A stretch of 60,521 nucleotides of DNA from an uncultured bacterium. Its GTDB lineage: Bacteria > Verrucomicrobiota > Kiritimatiellia > RFP12 > UBA1067. The stretch lies in contig CADCGZ010000018.1 in assembly GCA_902801025.1 (NCBI GenBank), positions 1 to 60,521 on the forward strand, in the 5' to 3' direction. Positions 16,555-25,411 of the stretch are shown here, piece by piece. The stretch's first letter is position 1. Each line of letters starts with the position of its first letter. The notes beneath the pieces are model-generated. The model made no database searches and had not been told where the DNA came from. It was given only the letters and a program-made list of their open reading frames with translations. A program made the position numbers and the translations under genes.

Positions 16555-19500
16555 ATGGAGACCGGAATGAACATGAAGCACGCTCTCGCGCTTGCAGGCC
16601 TCTTGGCCGCTGTGCCTCTCTTCGCCGCGACGATCAATGTGCCGTCGGACCAGGCGACCCTCGCCGAAGCCGTCGCCGCCGCGCAGGATGGTGACGTGAT
16701 TTTGGTTGCGGACGGAACCTATCAGCCGACGGAGGAGGTCATTGTCGACAAGGCGGTCGAAATCGCCGGGAACGACGCCGACCCGTCGCAGGTCGTCTTC
16801 GACGGGCAGGCGAAGTACAAGCTCATCGGCATTGCGAACGGCGGGGCCTTTGTCCATGGCGTGACCTTCTCCAAAGGGCAGGGGAATTCGACCGCAAGTT
16901 CCCTTCGCGGCGAAGATTACTTCCACGGCTGCTCGGTCGAAATGAACGCGGGGACGATCTCGAACTGCGTCGTCAAATCGGGCAAGGCGAACTATGCCGG
17001 GTGCCTTTCGATCTGGGGGACGGCCAAGGTGCTCGACTCCGAAATCCGCGACGGCTACAACAGCGACGGCAACGGCGGCGCGGCGGGCATCGGCGGTTCG
17101 CTCAAGATGAGGGGGACATCCCTCGTGCGCGGGTGTCTGATCGCCGGAGGAAACGCCGTATGCGGCGGCGGCGTTTTCGTCCGCGACAACGCTGTCTTGG
17201 CGGATTGCGTCGTTTCAAACAACACGGCGCGCGGTTCAAACGGCGGCGGCGGCATTCGTGTTCTCAACTCCGGCGTCGTCTCGAACTGCGTCGTCGTGGC
17301 CAATACCGTCGCGTCGGGCGGCGGCGGCGGGATATTCCAGAAGAACAGTTCCAAGGTGTACTGCTCGCTCGTCTGCGGCAATTCCGCCAAGACCGGCGGC
17401 GGCGTCTACATGGAAGACGCCAACAGCCAGCTCGTCAACTGCACGGTGGCGGACAATTCCGCGGCACTGCTCGGCGCAAACCTCTACCGAGCCGAGAAAA
17501 CCGCGATTCTCAACACGATTGTCGCGGGTGGGGTCGTCTCCGAGAAAGGCGGCGACGACACGACTTCGTTCTTTGACGCCATTCCCGGTTTTCGCGATGC
17601 GGCAAACGGCGACTACACGCTCAAGGGGTCGTCGGTCTGCATCGACGCCGGCACGGCGCAGGACTGGGGGGCGGACGCCACGGATGTTTCGCTCGTGACG
17701 CCGCGCGTTCTCGGGTCCGCCGTCGACCTGGGCGCATACGAATACGATGCCGCCGCCGCCCCGGTTGCGGCGTCCTTCTTTGCGGACGTGCCGTCCGGCG
17801 CCGACTATCCGGCGGCGGTGACGTTCACGCCGGCGGTCGAAGGCGCGGCGGGGAATGTCCTGTCTGTCGAATGGGACTTCGGCGACGGTTCGTCCTCGTC
17901 CGGCGATTCACTCGCGGCCGTATCGCACACCTATGCAAGTGCGGGGAACTACACCGTCTCGCTGACGGTGGAGACGACGCAGGGCGGGTCGATCGGCGAA
18001 TCGCAGACGATTGTGCTGAAGACGTTCGAAGTCTACGTCTCGAAAACGGGCAGCGCGACGCCGCCTTATTCGACGGCTGCGACGGCGGCGCATTCGCTTG
18101 CGGACGCCCTTGGCGCCCTTGTCGTTCCGGCTTCCGGGCGCGGCATTGTCCATGTCGCCGACGGAACCTACCAGGTCTCCGGGGTCGCTCTGCTCGCCGA
18201 CGCCGTTGAAATCGTCGGCAACGACGCCGACCCATCACGGGTTGTCTTCGACGGGCAGAAGCAGTACAAGCTCGTCGGCATCGCGAATGACGACGTCTTC
18301 ATCCATGGCGTGACCTTCGCGAACGGAAAGGGCGATGCGACGTCGAATCTTTCGGGCTGCCCAAACTGGTTCAGTGGCTGCTCGTTCGAGATGAACGCGG
18401 GGACGGTCTCGAACTGCGTCGTCGCGTCCGGCGAAGCGAACTATGCCGGGTGCCTTTCGATCTGGGGGACGGCCAAGGTGCTCGACTCCGAAATCCGCGA
18501 CGGCTACAACAGGGACGGCAATGCGAACAATGCCGGGCGCGGCGGTTCGCTCAAGATGACGGGGCGGGCCGTCGTGCGCGGATGCCGGATTTCCGGCGGC
18601 TCGGCGGTGCGCGGCGGCGGCGTGACGGTCGAAGGGAATGCGCTGATGGCGGAGAGCACGGTTGCCGGCGCGTCGGCCCGCGGCACGATCGGCGGCGGCG
18701 TCAATGTGGAGGGTTCCGGCGTCGTCTCGAACTGCGTCGTCATGTCGAACACGAACGGCGGCGTCGCCCTCAAGGGGAGCGGCGCGGTCTTCAATGCGCT
18801 GATCGTCAGCAACACGGCTCCGACGGGTGCGGGGCTCAACATCTCCGGCGGGCGAGTCGTCAACTGCACGATTGCGGACAATACGGCGACGACGGATGGC
18901 AGCGGCGTCTACCAGACTGGCGGCTCGATTGTGAACACGATTATCGCGGGGCCGACGGCGGCGTTCTCTTCTGCCGGCGGAACAATTTCCTGCTCGGCGG
19001 CGGCCGCGCTCGTGAGCGGAACGGACGGCAACATCGGCGAAACCGATCCCGGCGAGGGTTTTCGCGATGCCGCATCGGGCGACTACACCTTGATGCCGTC
19101 CTCTCCGTGCGTTGATGCCGGTTCGGTGGCGTTGGAGTGGCCGGATGACGCCGTGGATCTTTCCGGTTCGACGACGCGCGTACTGGACGGCCGCGGGAGC
19201 GGCTTCGCCGTTGTCGACATCGGCGCCTACGAATATGACCGCGCAAATACGCCTGTGAGCCTGAATGTGCGGATTGCCATCATCTCCGCGACGGCGACAG
19301 GGGAGGTCGCGACAGTTCGCCTGACGCCGTCCATCGACGGCGCATACGGCGAAATCGTCTCCGCCGCGTGGAATTTTGGCGACGGAGCGACAGACGCGGG
19401 CGGCACGCTGGCCGAACTTGTGCACGACTATGCTTTCGGCGCCACGTTTGTCGTCTCCCTTGAGGTCGCGACGACGCAGGCGGGGACATTGTCGACGACG

Positions 19501-20697
19501 GTTGACGTGACGACGCCCGTTCTCGTCTCGTACGTCTCGACGACTGGCAGCGCGACAGCGCCCTACGACACGCCCGCGAAGGCCACGACGTCGATCGCGG
19601 ATGCGCTGTCCGTTCTTGGCGAGCCGACCGAAGGGCCGGCGAAGGTGGTCGTCGCGGACGGCACCTACGCCGCACCGGACGAACGCATTTTCCTCTCGGC
19701 GGTCGAAATCGCTGGGAACGACGCCGACCCGTCGCAGGTCGTCTTCGATGGCGACGGATCGAAGCCATTCTTCTTCCTGGATGATGCCAACGCCTTCCTC
19801 CACGGGTTGACTTTCCATCGTGGGTGGTTTTCGGGTGACGACACGTCCGCCCGACCGGCGGCCTATTCAAGCGCTTCGCTTGAGGCGCGCGCGGGCGTCA
19901 TTTCGAACTGCATCGTCAGAAGTGGCCGCGCCTCGTTCAGCGGCGGCGTGACGGTTTGGGGAACAGGCAGGCTTATCGGCTGCGTGGTTTCCGAATGCGA
20001 GAATACGGATCCAAACGGCGACATCGCGGCGAAGGGCGGCGGCATCAAGATCTATCAGAATGCCTATGTCTCAGGCTGCACCTTCACGAACAACCAGACC
20101 AAATGCGGCGGCGGCGTGGCGGTTTTCGGCGGCACGCTCGAGAACTGCGTGATCCACGCCAACAGGGCGACTTCTTCGCCCGGAGGCGGCGGCATCCACA
20201 TGGAAGGCGGCATCGTCCGCAATATTCTCGTATACGGCAACAGCAGCGAGGGTTCGGGCGGCGGCGTGAACATCAAGAACGCGAACGCCGTCCTCGAGAG
20301 CGCGACAGTCGTGGACAATGTGGCCAAGGGCGACGGCCGCGACGTCTACATGACCGCCGGCGCGCTCACGAATTCCATCGTCTTTGATGCTTGCGCGGTC
20401 TATGACCCGGAGCATCCGCCGCTCGTGGTGGCCGGTGGGACGGTCGCCTATTGCTGCTCGCCGTCGCTGACGGACGGCGCGGACGGGAATATTTCCGCTG
20501 CTCCGCTTTTCAAGGATGCGGCAAACGGCGACTATACGGTTCTCGGCGGCTCGCCGACGGTCGATGCAGGCGTGAACGCCGAATGGATGGTCGGGGCTGT
20601 CGATCTTTCCGGCAACGCCCGGGTGGCTAAACGCCGCGTCGACATGGGGTGCTACGAGTCCGCCGGACGGCTTCCGCTCGTCTTGATCGTCCGCTGA
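16555..20697 (+). CDS. Giant secreted beta-helix/PKD surface protein (three modules)
   Basis: 1380 residues from ATG 16555 with AAAGGAAAAA 5-14 nt upstream; ATGs at 16564 and 16570 are possible. Signal peptide ends near LFAA. Three homologous modules, each opening with VADGTY and AVEIAGNDADPSQVVFDG and continuing as Asn/Gly-rich right-handed parallel beta-helix coils (VSNCVV, GGGVF), start near residues 25, 525 and 1020. Two PKD-like domains (EWDFGDG and AWNFGDG) separate them. Modules 1 and 2 share an exact 77-bp stretch. No catalytic signature of pectate lyases is obvious, so adhesion or glycan binding is more likely than cleavage. Ends PLVLIVR-stop, the shared C-terminal pattern. Confidence 0.85.
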   Translation: METGMNMKHALALAGLLAAVPLFAATINVPSDQATLAEAVAAAQDGDVILVADGTYQPTEEVIVDKAVEIAGNDADPSQVVFDGQAKYKLIGIANGGAFVHGVTFSKGQGNSTASSLRGEDYFHGCSVEMNAGTISNCVVKSGKANYAGCLSIWGTAKVLDSEIRDGYNSDGNGGAAGIGGSLKMRGTSLVRGCLIAGGNAVCGGGVFVRDNAVLADCVVSNNTARGSNGGGGIRVLNSGVVSNCVVVANTVASGGGGGIFQKNSSKVYCSLVCGNSAKTGGGVYMEDANSQLVNCTVADNSAALLGANLYRAEKTAILNTIVAGGVVSEKGGDDTTSFFDAIPGFRDAANGDYTLKGSSVCIDAGTAQDWGADATDVSLVTPRVLGSAVDLGAYEYDAAAAPVAASFFADVPSGADYPAAVTFTPAVEGAAGNVLSVEWDFGDGSSSSGDSLAAVSHTYASAGNYTVSLTVETTQGGSIGESQTIVLKTFEVYVSKTGSATPPYSTAATAAHSLADALGALVVPASGRGIVHVADGTYQVSGVALLADAVEIVGNDADPSRVVFDGQKQYKLVGIANDDVFIHGVTFANGKGDATSNLSGCPNWFSGCSFEMNAGTVSNCVVASGEANYAGCLSIWGTAKVLDSEIRDGYNRDGNANNAGRGGSLKMTGRAVVRGCRISGGSAVRGGGVTVEGNALMAESTVAGASARGTIGGGVNVEGSGVVSNCVVMSNTNGGVALKGSGAVFNALIVSNTAPTGAGLNISGGRVVNCTIADNTATTDGSGVYQTGGSIVNTIIAGPTAAFSSAGGTISCSAAAALVSGTDGNIGETDPGEGFRDAASGDYTLMPSSPCVDAGSVALEWPDDAVDLSGSTTRVLDGRGSGFAVVDIGAYEYDRANTPVSLNVRIAIISATATGEVATVRLTPSIDGAYGEIVSAAWNFGDGATDAGGTLAELVHDYAFGATFVVSLEVATTQAGTLSTTVDVTTPVLVSYVSTTGSATAPYDTPAKATTSIADALSVLGEPTEGPAKVVVADGTYAAPDERIFLSAVEIAGNDADPSQVVFDGDGSKPFFFLDDANAFLHGLTFHRGWFSGDDTSARPAAYSSASLEARAGVISNCIVRSGRASFSGGVTVWGTGRLIGCVVSECENTDPNGDIAAKGGGIKIYQNAYVSGCTFTNNQTKCGGGVAVFGGTLENCVIHANRATSSPGGGGIHMEGGIVRNILVYGNSSEGSGGGVNIKNANAVLESATVVDNVAKGDGRDVYMTAGALTNSIVFDACAVYDPEHPPLVVAGGTVAYCCSPSLTDGADGNISAAPLFKDAANGDYTVLGGSPTVDAGVNAEWMVGAVDLSGNARVAKRRVDMGCYESAGRLPLVLIVR
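16987..17063. repeat. 77-bp exact repeat, copy 1
   Basis: Identical to 18436-18512. Both copies lie in the same relative position in modules 1 and 2 of the beta-helix gene and in the same frame. Confidence 0.95.
18436..18512. repeat. 77-bp exact repeat, copy 2
   Basis: Identical to 16987-17063; third positions are conserved too, so recent duplication or gene conversion is more likely than protein-level constraint. Confidence 0.95.
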
Positions 20698-20831
20698 CGG
20701 CCTTTCTCCATTGCGACCTCCGCTTCCCTGCCCGCCAAACAGGCCATGCTTTGGTGCAAACATGCAAACAGGAGGCTACAGGGTCAGACATGGTTACCAC
20801 AGTAAATTACCACAGTAGCGGGAGTTTATGA

Positions 20832-20837
20832 TATACT
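20832..20837 (+). promoter_or_regulatory. Internal promoter of element A
   Basis: TATACT with ATG 20845 exactly 7 nt downstream, a leaderless arrangement repeated in copy B (22313-22318). Confidence 0.6.
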
Positions 20838-20844
20838 GTTCGGC

Positions 20845-20964
20845 ATGAGACGTTGCAGGATAAGTCTTCCAAATCGGTGCTATCACCTAATCAGTCGTGT
20901 CGCCCTCGCCCACCGCGTGTTGGAATGGGGTAAGCGGCGAATCGAAAGGGTCGCGCCGCTATGA
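20845..20964 (+). pseudogene. Truncated RAYT-type (Y1) transposase start, copy A
   Basis: 39 codons beginning MRRCRISLPNRCYHLISR, the typical N-terminus of REP-associated tyrosine transposases (Y1_Tnp, HUH family), then fused to a short unrelated tail. The catalytic core is missing, so the element cannot mobilise itself. Confidence 0.75.
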
Positions 20965-21079
20965 CAAGGAAAACCTACTGTGGCAATTTACTGTGGCAAT
21001 CAGGTCTGACCCTGTTGGCTTCTGATGATCTAATATAACACTTCATTTGGGCATGTATCTAAAATATGAAAGGGCAGTC

Positions 21080-22132
21080 ATGACAAGACGTGAATTTGTT
21101 GGAGGCGCGGCGACTTTTGCCGCGATGAGCGGAGCGTTCGAGACGTTTGCAGACGACGGCAACGCCATGCTTGAGGCGCGCAAGAAGTGGTTCCGCGAGG
21201 CGCAGTACGGAATGATGGTCCACTGGGGCCTCTATGCGCTTCTCGGCGGCGAATGGAAGGGGAAGGTGATGCCCGGCATCGCCGAGTGGGCGCAGTGCTA
21301 CTTCCGCATTCCCAACGCCGAGTACTCGAAGCTCGCGAAGATATTCAACCCAATCTACTTCAACGCCGACGAGTGGGTCCAGCTCGCGCGCGACGCGGGT
21401 ATGAAGTACATCGTCTTCACCTCGAAGCACCACGACGGCTTCGCCATGTTCCGCTCCAAGGTGTCGAAGTACAACGTCGTCGACGCGACACCGTTCGGGC
21501 GCGACGTAGTCGAAGAGCTCGCCGAGGCGTGCCGCAAACACGGCCTCAAACTCGGTCTCTACTACTCGCAGGACCTCGACTGGCACGAGCCCGACGGCGG
21601 CGGCTACAACCACGCCGACGACTGGTGCGGCGGAGAGGCGTCGTGGACGAACAACTGGGACTTCCCCGACAAGTCGAAGAAGGACTTCAACCGTTTCTTC
21701 GAGGCGAAGTCCAAGCCGCAGGTGCGCGAGATCCTCACCCAGTACGGTGACCTCGCGCTCATCTGGTTCGACATCGGCTTCACGCCCACGAAGAAGCAGG
21801 CGAACGAGCTATACGACATGGTGCGCGCGCTCCAGCCCGGCTGCCTCATCAACTCCAGGATTGGCTGCGGAAAGTGCGACTACACGTCGTCGAACGACAA
21901 CGAGATTCCGAAGGACGACAAGAGCGGGATGCTGTACGAGACGTGCGCGACGATCAACGATTCGTGGGGCTACAAGCCGACGGACCAGGGCTGGAAGAGC
22001 GCAGAGACGATACGCGCCAACCGCGAGCACCTGAAGAAGATCGGCGCCAACTACCTGCTGAACGTCGGCCCCGACGCGCTCGGACGCATCCCCGCCCGGA
22101 GTGCCGACGTCCTTCGCGCCGCCAACGCGTAA
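21080..22132 (+). CDS. GH29 alpha-L-fucosidase with Tat-type signal
   Basis: 350 residues. ATG 21080 is used, not the frame start at 21047, because it follows GAAAGGGC and opens a twin-arginine signal (TRREFVGGAAT). Family residues: HWGLYA near residue 45, FTSKHHDGFAMF, and LIWFDIG, where D231 is the predicted nucleophile; the distal acid/base is not certain. GH29 enzymes release alpha-L-fucose from host or algal glycans. The protein stops soon after LLNVGPDALGRIP, so it lacks the C-terminal beta-sandwich common in the family. Export of a folded glycosidase by Tat is less usual than Sec. Confidence 0.9.
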   Translation: MTRREFVGGAATFAAMSGAFETFADDGNAMLEARKKWFREAQYGMMVHWGLYALLGGEWKGKVMPGIAEWAQCYFRIPNAEYSKLAKIFNPIYFNADEWVQLARDAGMKYIVFTSKHHDGFAMFRSKVSKYNVVDATPFGRDVVEELAEACRKHGLKLGLYYSQDLDWHEPDGGGYNHADDWCGGEASWTNNWDFPDKSKKDFNRFFEAKSKPQVREILTQYGDLALIWFDIGFTPTKKQANELYDMVRALQPGCLINSRIGCGKCDYTSSNDNEIPKDDKSGMLYETCATINDSWGYKPTDQGWKSAETIRANREHLKKIGANYLLNVGPDALGRIPARSADVLRAANA

Positions 22133-22152
22133 TCTACGAAAGGAGTCCGCCA

Positions 22153-22299
22153 ATGAAACGACTTGCAGCAATTCTCGCCGTATTCGCTGCCTTCGCCGCG
22201 CAGGACGCAAGCGCAACAGACTGGTTTTGGTTCGGGCGCGGTGCGGACACGCTCTGGACGACCAAGAGCGTACAGGGTCTGACATGGTTACCACAGTAG
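22153..22299 (+). pseudogene. 5' fragment of a secreted surface protein, cut by element B
   Basis: After an AGGAG site an ATG at 22153 starts a signal peptide (MKRLAAILAVFAAFAAQ) and ATDWFWFGRGADTLWTTKS, similar in style to the start of beta-solenoid surface proteins such as 9276-10652. At 22274 the frame runs into element B and ends at TAG 22299. No continuation is seen beyond the element. Confidence 0.7.
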
Positions 22300-22471
22300 C
22301 GGGAGTTTATGATATACTGTTCGGCATGAGACGTTGCAGGATAAGTCTTCCAAATCGGTGCTATCACCTAATCAGTCGTGTCGCCCGGCAAGCGGCGGAT
22401 CGAAAGGGTTGCGCCGCTATGACAATGAAAACCTACTGTGGCAATTTACTGTGGCAATCAGGTCTGACCCT
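22274..22471 (+). mobile_element. RAYT-derived miniature element, copy B
   Basis: 198 bp with the same inverted repeats as copy A (AGGGTCTGACATGG... and ...CAGGTCTGACCCT) but with only one ACCACAGTA unit on the left. Internal promoter TATACT 22313-22318 and a transposase start at ATG 22326 identical over the first 20 codons to copy A; an internal stretch of about 24 nt is deleted relative to A. It is inserted in the surface-protein fragment at 22153. Confidence 0.85.
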
Positions 22472-22496
22472 GTTGGCTCTGTTGGCTCTCGATTGA
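22326..22496 (+). pseudogene. Truncated RAYT-type transposase start, copy B
   Basis: 56 codons starting MRRCRISLPNRCYHLISR; after the first 20 residues it reads out of frame through the right inverted repeat and into flanking DNA. No HUH motif is present. Confidence 0.65.
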
Positions 22497-22517
22497 TCTT
22501 TATGGTATGAGAGCGAA

Positions 22518-23588
22518 ATGAAGAAGGTAGCATTTCTGTCGGTGACATTGGGTGTCCTCGGCGTGTTTGCCGCAGAGATGCGCTTGAACCCCCTGTTTTC
22601 CGACAACATGGTTTTCGCAGCTGGGAAGCCGATGCGCGTATTCGGTAACGGAGATGGTGAGGCAGCCGTTAGGATCGGCGAGAGAGAGGTGCGTGCGCAG
22701 TCTGTCAACAGTAGCTGGGTTGTTGAGCTGCCATGGCTTTTCGAAGTCGGGAAAACGTATGAATTGGAGGTTGTCCTGAACGGCAGGGCAAGGACTATTC
22801 ACAACGTACGCATAGGCGAAGTATGGCTGATGTCCGGACAGTCCAACATGCAGTTCAAGCTGAAGGAGGAGTCAGGGTATCCGGGAAATGCTGCGGACGA
22901 TGCCGACATCGCCTATTTCAACTGCAAGCGTCCTGGTGGTTCGGACAGGTTTGGCCCTAAAGACGGCTGGGTCGTTGCAACTAAAGACAGCGTCGGCGAC
23001 TGGAGCGCACTTGGCTGGCTTTTCGCGCGGGAGCGCAGGAAGCGGAGCGCGATGCCGGTTGGAATCGTCTGCTGCTGTCAGGGCGCTTCTACGATACAGG
23101 CGTGGCTGCCGGATGCGGTGGCGTTGGAAAGCCGCTATCAGGTGCCCAGGGCGGAGATGCACGCAGACCACTTTTCAGCAAAATACCATTGGAATAAACC
23201 GTTTGGGCAGCTCTATGCAACGATGTTCCAGACTCTTGTTCCGTATTCTTTCTCTGGCGTCGTTTGGTATCAAGGGGAAAGCAATACGGGGAAGGGGGAG
23301 TACAAGATTTATCCTGAATTGCTTGAACGCATGATCGATATTTGGCGAAGCGATTTGCGCGATCCGGTTCTCAATTTCACTGTGGTGCGAATTGCAGATT
23401 TCGATTTTCGAGCCGACGACGGCTGGCGAAACATCCAGAAGGCGATCGATTCAATGCCGATGCGCAGCAAAGGCATCCGTGTAGTGTCGAGTCATGTCCT
23501 TCCTGCTGAGACTAATGAGATTCACCCGCCGACAAAATCCAGGCTTGCTCGCGCTCTCGCGGAGTCCATCGGCACCGATCACCTCTGA
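22518..23588 (+). CDS. Sialate O-acetylesterase, secreted
   Basis: 356 residues with a signal peptide (about 1-19). SGNH/SASA-type hydrolase: GQSNM with catalytic S109, the second block WYQGESN and a C-terminal NEIHPPTK supplying the His. Enzymes of this family remove 9-O-acetyl groups from sialic acids, or acetyl groups from plant glycans. The protein is shorter than many homologues because the central insert domain is reduced, but all catalytic blocks are present. The Shine-Dalgarno is weak. A GH2-like gene follows 37 nt downstream, suggesting a former glycan-degradation operon. Confidence 0.88.
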   Translation: MKKVAFLSVTLGVLGVFAAEMRLNPLFSDNMVFAAGKPMRVFGNGDGEAAVRIGEREVRAQSVNSSWVVELPWLFEVGKTYELEVVLNGRARTIHNVRIGEVWLMSGQSNMQFKLKEESGYPGNAADDADIAYFNCKRPGGSDRFGPKDGWVVATKDSVGDWSALGWLFARERRKRSAMPVGIVCCCQGASTIQAWLPDAVALESRYQVPRAEMHADHFSAKYHWNKPFGQLYATMFQTLVPYSFSGVVWYQGESNTGKGEYKIYPELLERMIDIWRSDLRDPVLNFTVVRIADFDFRADDGWRNIQKAIDSMPMRSKGIRVVSSHVLPAETNEIHPPTKSRLARALAESIGTDHL

Positions 23589-23625
23589 AACCGCAAGGTT
23601 GCAACTACAAAAGGAGAACCAGATC

Positions 23626-24010
23626 ATGAACATTGGGAAAGCCATGACATGTCTTCTGATTGCGATTTTCGCATTCCCCGCCATTCTCACAGCGCAGATG
23701 TTCACACCATGGGGCGAGAATGTCACGCCCGAGAACGTGTGGCGCGGATATCCTCGTCCGCAGATGGTGCGCGCGAATTGGACTAACCTGAACGGCGAAT
23801 GGGACTACGCCATCACGAGCGTGACGAGTACGCCCGGACGCCCGGAGAAGTGGGACGGAAAGATACTCGTTCCATTTCCGATAGAAAGCGCTCTCTCAGG
23901 CGTTGGGCGGCTTCTCAAGCCCGACGAGTTTCTCTGGTATACCCGCACGATAGAGTGCGACCCGAAGCCGGGAGAGAGGATTCGCCTCCACTTCGGCGGC
24001 GTTATACAGA
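23626..24010 (+). pseudogene. 5' fragment of a GH2-family glycosidase
   Basis: ATG 23626 behind AAAGGAGAACC starts a signal peptide and then PWGENVTPENVWRGYPRPQ, NLNGEWDYAI, VPFPIESALSGVG and LWYTRTIE, the N-terminal jelly-roll of GH2 beta-galactosidase-like enzymes. Homology stops after RLHFGGV at the palindromic sequence AAGGGTCTGACCCTT (24010-24024). About 130 of the expected 600 or more residues remain, so no barrel or active site exists. Confidence 0.8.
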
Positions 24011-24024
24011 AGGGTCTGACCCTT
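24010..24024. repeat. Fused element ends (footprint)
   Basis: AAGGGTCTGACCCTT is an odd-length palindrome that joins the left-end (AGGGTC) and right-end (GACCCT) termini of the element family with nothing between them. It sits exactly at the junction of the GH2 fragment and the rpsG fragment. Confidence 0.65.
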
Positions 24025-24030
24025 TTGCCC

Positions 24031-24240
24031 ACTGTGCCGATTGCCGCCAACCGCCAGCTTTCGCTCGCCCTCCGCTGGACGACGCAGTTCGCCGCTGCGC
24101 GCCATGGCGCGGGGATGCCCGCCGCCGTCGCCGCCGAGATCATCGACGCCTTCTAGGGCCAGGGCAACGTCATCAAGAAGCGCGACGACGTCCACAAGAT
24201 GGCCGCGGCCAACAAGGCGTTTGCGCACTACGCCTGGTAG
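24031..24240 (+). pseudogene. rpsG: Displaced 3' fragment of rpsG (ribosomal protein S7) with internal TAG
   Basis: In frame with the GH2 fragment the sequence reads VPIAANRQLSLALRW, ...AAEIIDAF, TAG (24154-24156), then GQGNVIKKRDDVHKMAAAN and KAFAHYAW before TAG 24238-24240. This matches the C-terminal 65-70 residues of bacterial S7 (compare the family end VKKREDxHRMAEANKAFAHYRW-type). A lysine codon expected after DAF is a stop. A terminator follows. A functional rpsG is assumed to exist elsewhere; this is a dead, moved copy. Confidence 0.85.
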
Positions 24241-24266
24241 CCTTTCCGCTTTTCCAGATGAACGGA

Positions 24267-24298
24267 GGGGGCGCGGCCGCGGGGCCACGCCCCCTTTT
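24267..24298 (+). terminator. Rho-independent terminator after the rpsG fragment
   Basis: 12-bp stem with one mismatch, GGGGGCGCGGCC (24267-24278) and GGCCACGCCCCC (24283-24294), loop GCGG, then TTTT. It probably came along with the rpsG 3' end. Confidence 0.9.
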
Positions 24299-24333
24299 GC
24301 TGTCCCATTCCTCCGCTCGCGTGCGAAAAATGG

Positions 24334-24339
24334 TATAAT
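24334..24339 (+). promoter_or_regulatory. Extended -10 box for the Tat phosphoesterase
   Basis: AAATGGTATAATG with TATAAT at 24334-24339; ATG 24363 follows after a 23-nt leader containing GAGGGAGA. Confidence 0.7.
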
Positions 24340-24362
24340 GCCGGCCACGAGGGAGAACGCGA

Positions 24363-25205
24363 ATGATGACGAAAATCGAACGCAGGAACTTTATTTTCGG
24401 GATCGCCGCCGCGGGCCTCGTGCCCGCCGCCGCCGTCGCGGACGAAAACGGCAGTTCGCGGCGCGTGCGCATCGCGCACATGACCGACCCGCAGTTTGGC
24501 TTCGGCCGGACGGCGCAGGACCATGAGGCAAACTACGCCGCCGACCTCGCGCGCTTCGAGCGCGCGGTCGCGCGCGTCAACGCCCTCAAGCCGGACCTCG
24601 CGCTCATTACGGGCGACATGACGCACCGGCCGGAGGACGTCGTCCGGGACTGGCCGCGCCTTCTCGGCATGTTCGAGGTCCCCGTCGCCGTCGCGCCCGG
24701 CAACCACGACATGGGCCAGAAGGTCTCGAAGGAGAACCGCGACCGGTATCTTTCCGTCTTTGGTTCCGACTATCGGGCGCTTGACGTGAAGGGCTGGCGC
24801 ATCATCGTCGGGAACACCCAGTTCTGGCGCGAGACGGATCTCACGGCCGAGAAGGAGCGGTACGAGGCCTGGCTGAAGGACGAGCTCGGCAAGGCGAAGG
24901 CCTTCGGCGGCCGCGTGATTCTCGCCGGGCATATCCCGCCATTCACCGACAGGGTCGAAGAGCCGGACAGCTACGAGAACTGCGCGAAGGAAAGTCGGCG
25001 CAAGAGGCTTGACGCCTATCTTGCCGCCGGCGCGAGGTTCTTCCTCGCGGGGCACACGCACCGCATGATCGCGCATGGATGGAAGGAGCTGACGATTCTG
25101 AACGCCGAGACGACGTCCTGGAACTTCGACCGGCGGCCCTATGGATTCCGCCTGTTCGAGGCGGCGTGCGAAACCGATTGTTCCTATTCTTTTGTGGAGG
25201 TTTGA
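24363..25205 (+). CDS. Tat-exported metallophosphoesterase
   Basis: 280 residues. The N-terminus MMTKIERRNFIFGIAAAGL is a twin-arginine signal. Calcineurin-like metal motifs follow in order: HMTDPQFGFG, LITGDMTH, APGNHDMG, LAGHIPPF and FLAGHTHRM. The fold is like that of exported purple-acid/CpdA-type phosphodiesterases; the substrate is unknown. It has its own extended -10 promoter and is followed after 2 nt by another short, broken coding sequence. Codon use is like its neighbours. Confidence 0.85.
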   Translation: MMTKIERRNFIFGIAAAGLVPAAAVADENGSSRRVRIAHMTDPQFGFGRTAQDHEANYAADLARFERAVARVNALKPDLALITGDMTHRPEDVVRDWPRLLGMFEVPVAVAPGNHDMGQKVSKENRDRYLSVFGSDYRALDVKGWRIIVGNTQFWRETDLTAEKERYEAWLKDELGKAKAFGGRVILAGHIPPFTDRVEEPDSYENCAKESRRKRLDAYLAAGARFFLAGHTHRMIAHGWKELTILNAETTSWNFDRRPYGFRLFEAACETDCSYSFVEV

Positions 25206-25207
25206 AG

Positions 25208-25410
25208 ATGAAGAAAATACCGATTCTTTCCGTTTTTGCGGCCTTGTCCGCCTTTGCGTCGCCGGTCATCCCGGGGGAGTTTACCGACCCCTCCAACATT
25301 CGCAAGGCAACATAATCCCTTCCCTTCCGGGGGATTGGTACGTCGCGCCGGAGCACCTCAAGTTCCCCTACATCTCGACCTACCATGTCGTGCCGACCCT
25401 TACGACGAAG
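25208..25410 (+). pseudogene. 5' fragment of an exported protein, frameshifted
   Basis: ATG 25208 gives MKKIPILSVFAALSAFASPV, a signal peptide, and stops at TAA 25312-25314. Another frame then continues with GDWYVAPEHLKFPYISTYHV to the left end of the element at 25412. It looks like the start of an exported enzyme broken by a small indel and by the element; the family cannot be assigned. Confidence 0.6.
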
Positions 25411-25411
25411 A

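Larger units (their letters stand above)
20780..21013 (+). mobile_element. RAYT-derived miniature element, copy A
   Basis: 234 bp bounded by about 38-nt imperfect inverted repeats: left AGGGTCAGACATGGTTACC..., right ...GGCAATCAGGTCTGACCCT. Each end contains two direct copies of an ACCACAGTA/TACTGTGG unit. Inside are a promoter (TATACT 20832-20837) and the first codons of a transposase. Copy B is at 22274-22471. The bases flanking both copies (TAC on the left, GTTGGCT on the right) agree as well, so the true ends may lie slightly further out. Together with the few bases up to 21079 this fills the 380-bp gap between the two genes. Confidence 0.85.

Noticed and set aside
16555..20697. Pectate lyase activity of the 1380-residue beta-helix protein
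   Set aside because: The fold is compatible, but no catalytic Arg/Asp calcium motif of pectate lyases could be recognised; the modules look like binding or structural coils.
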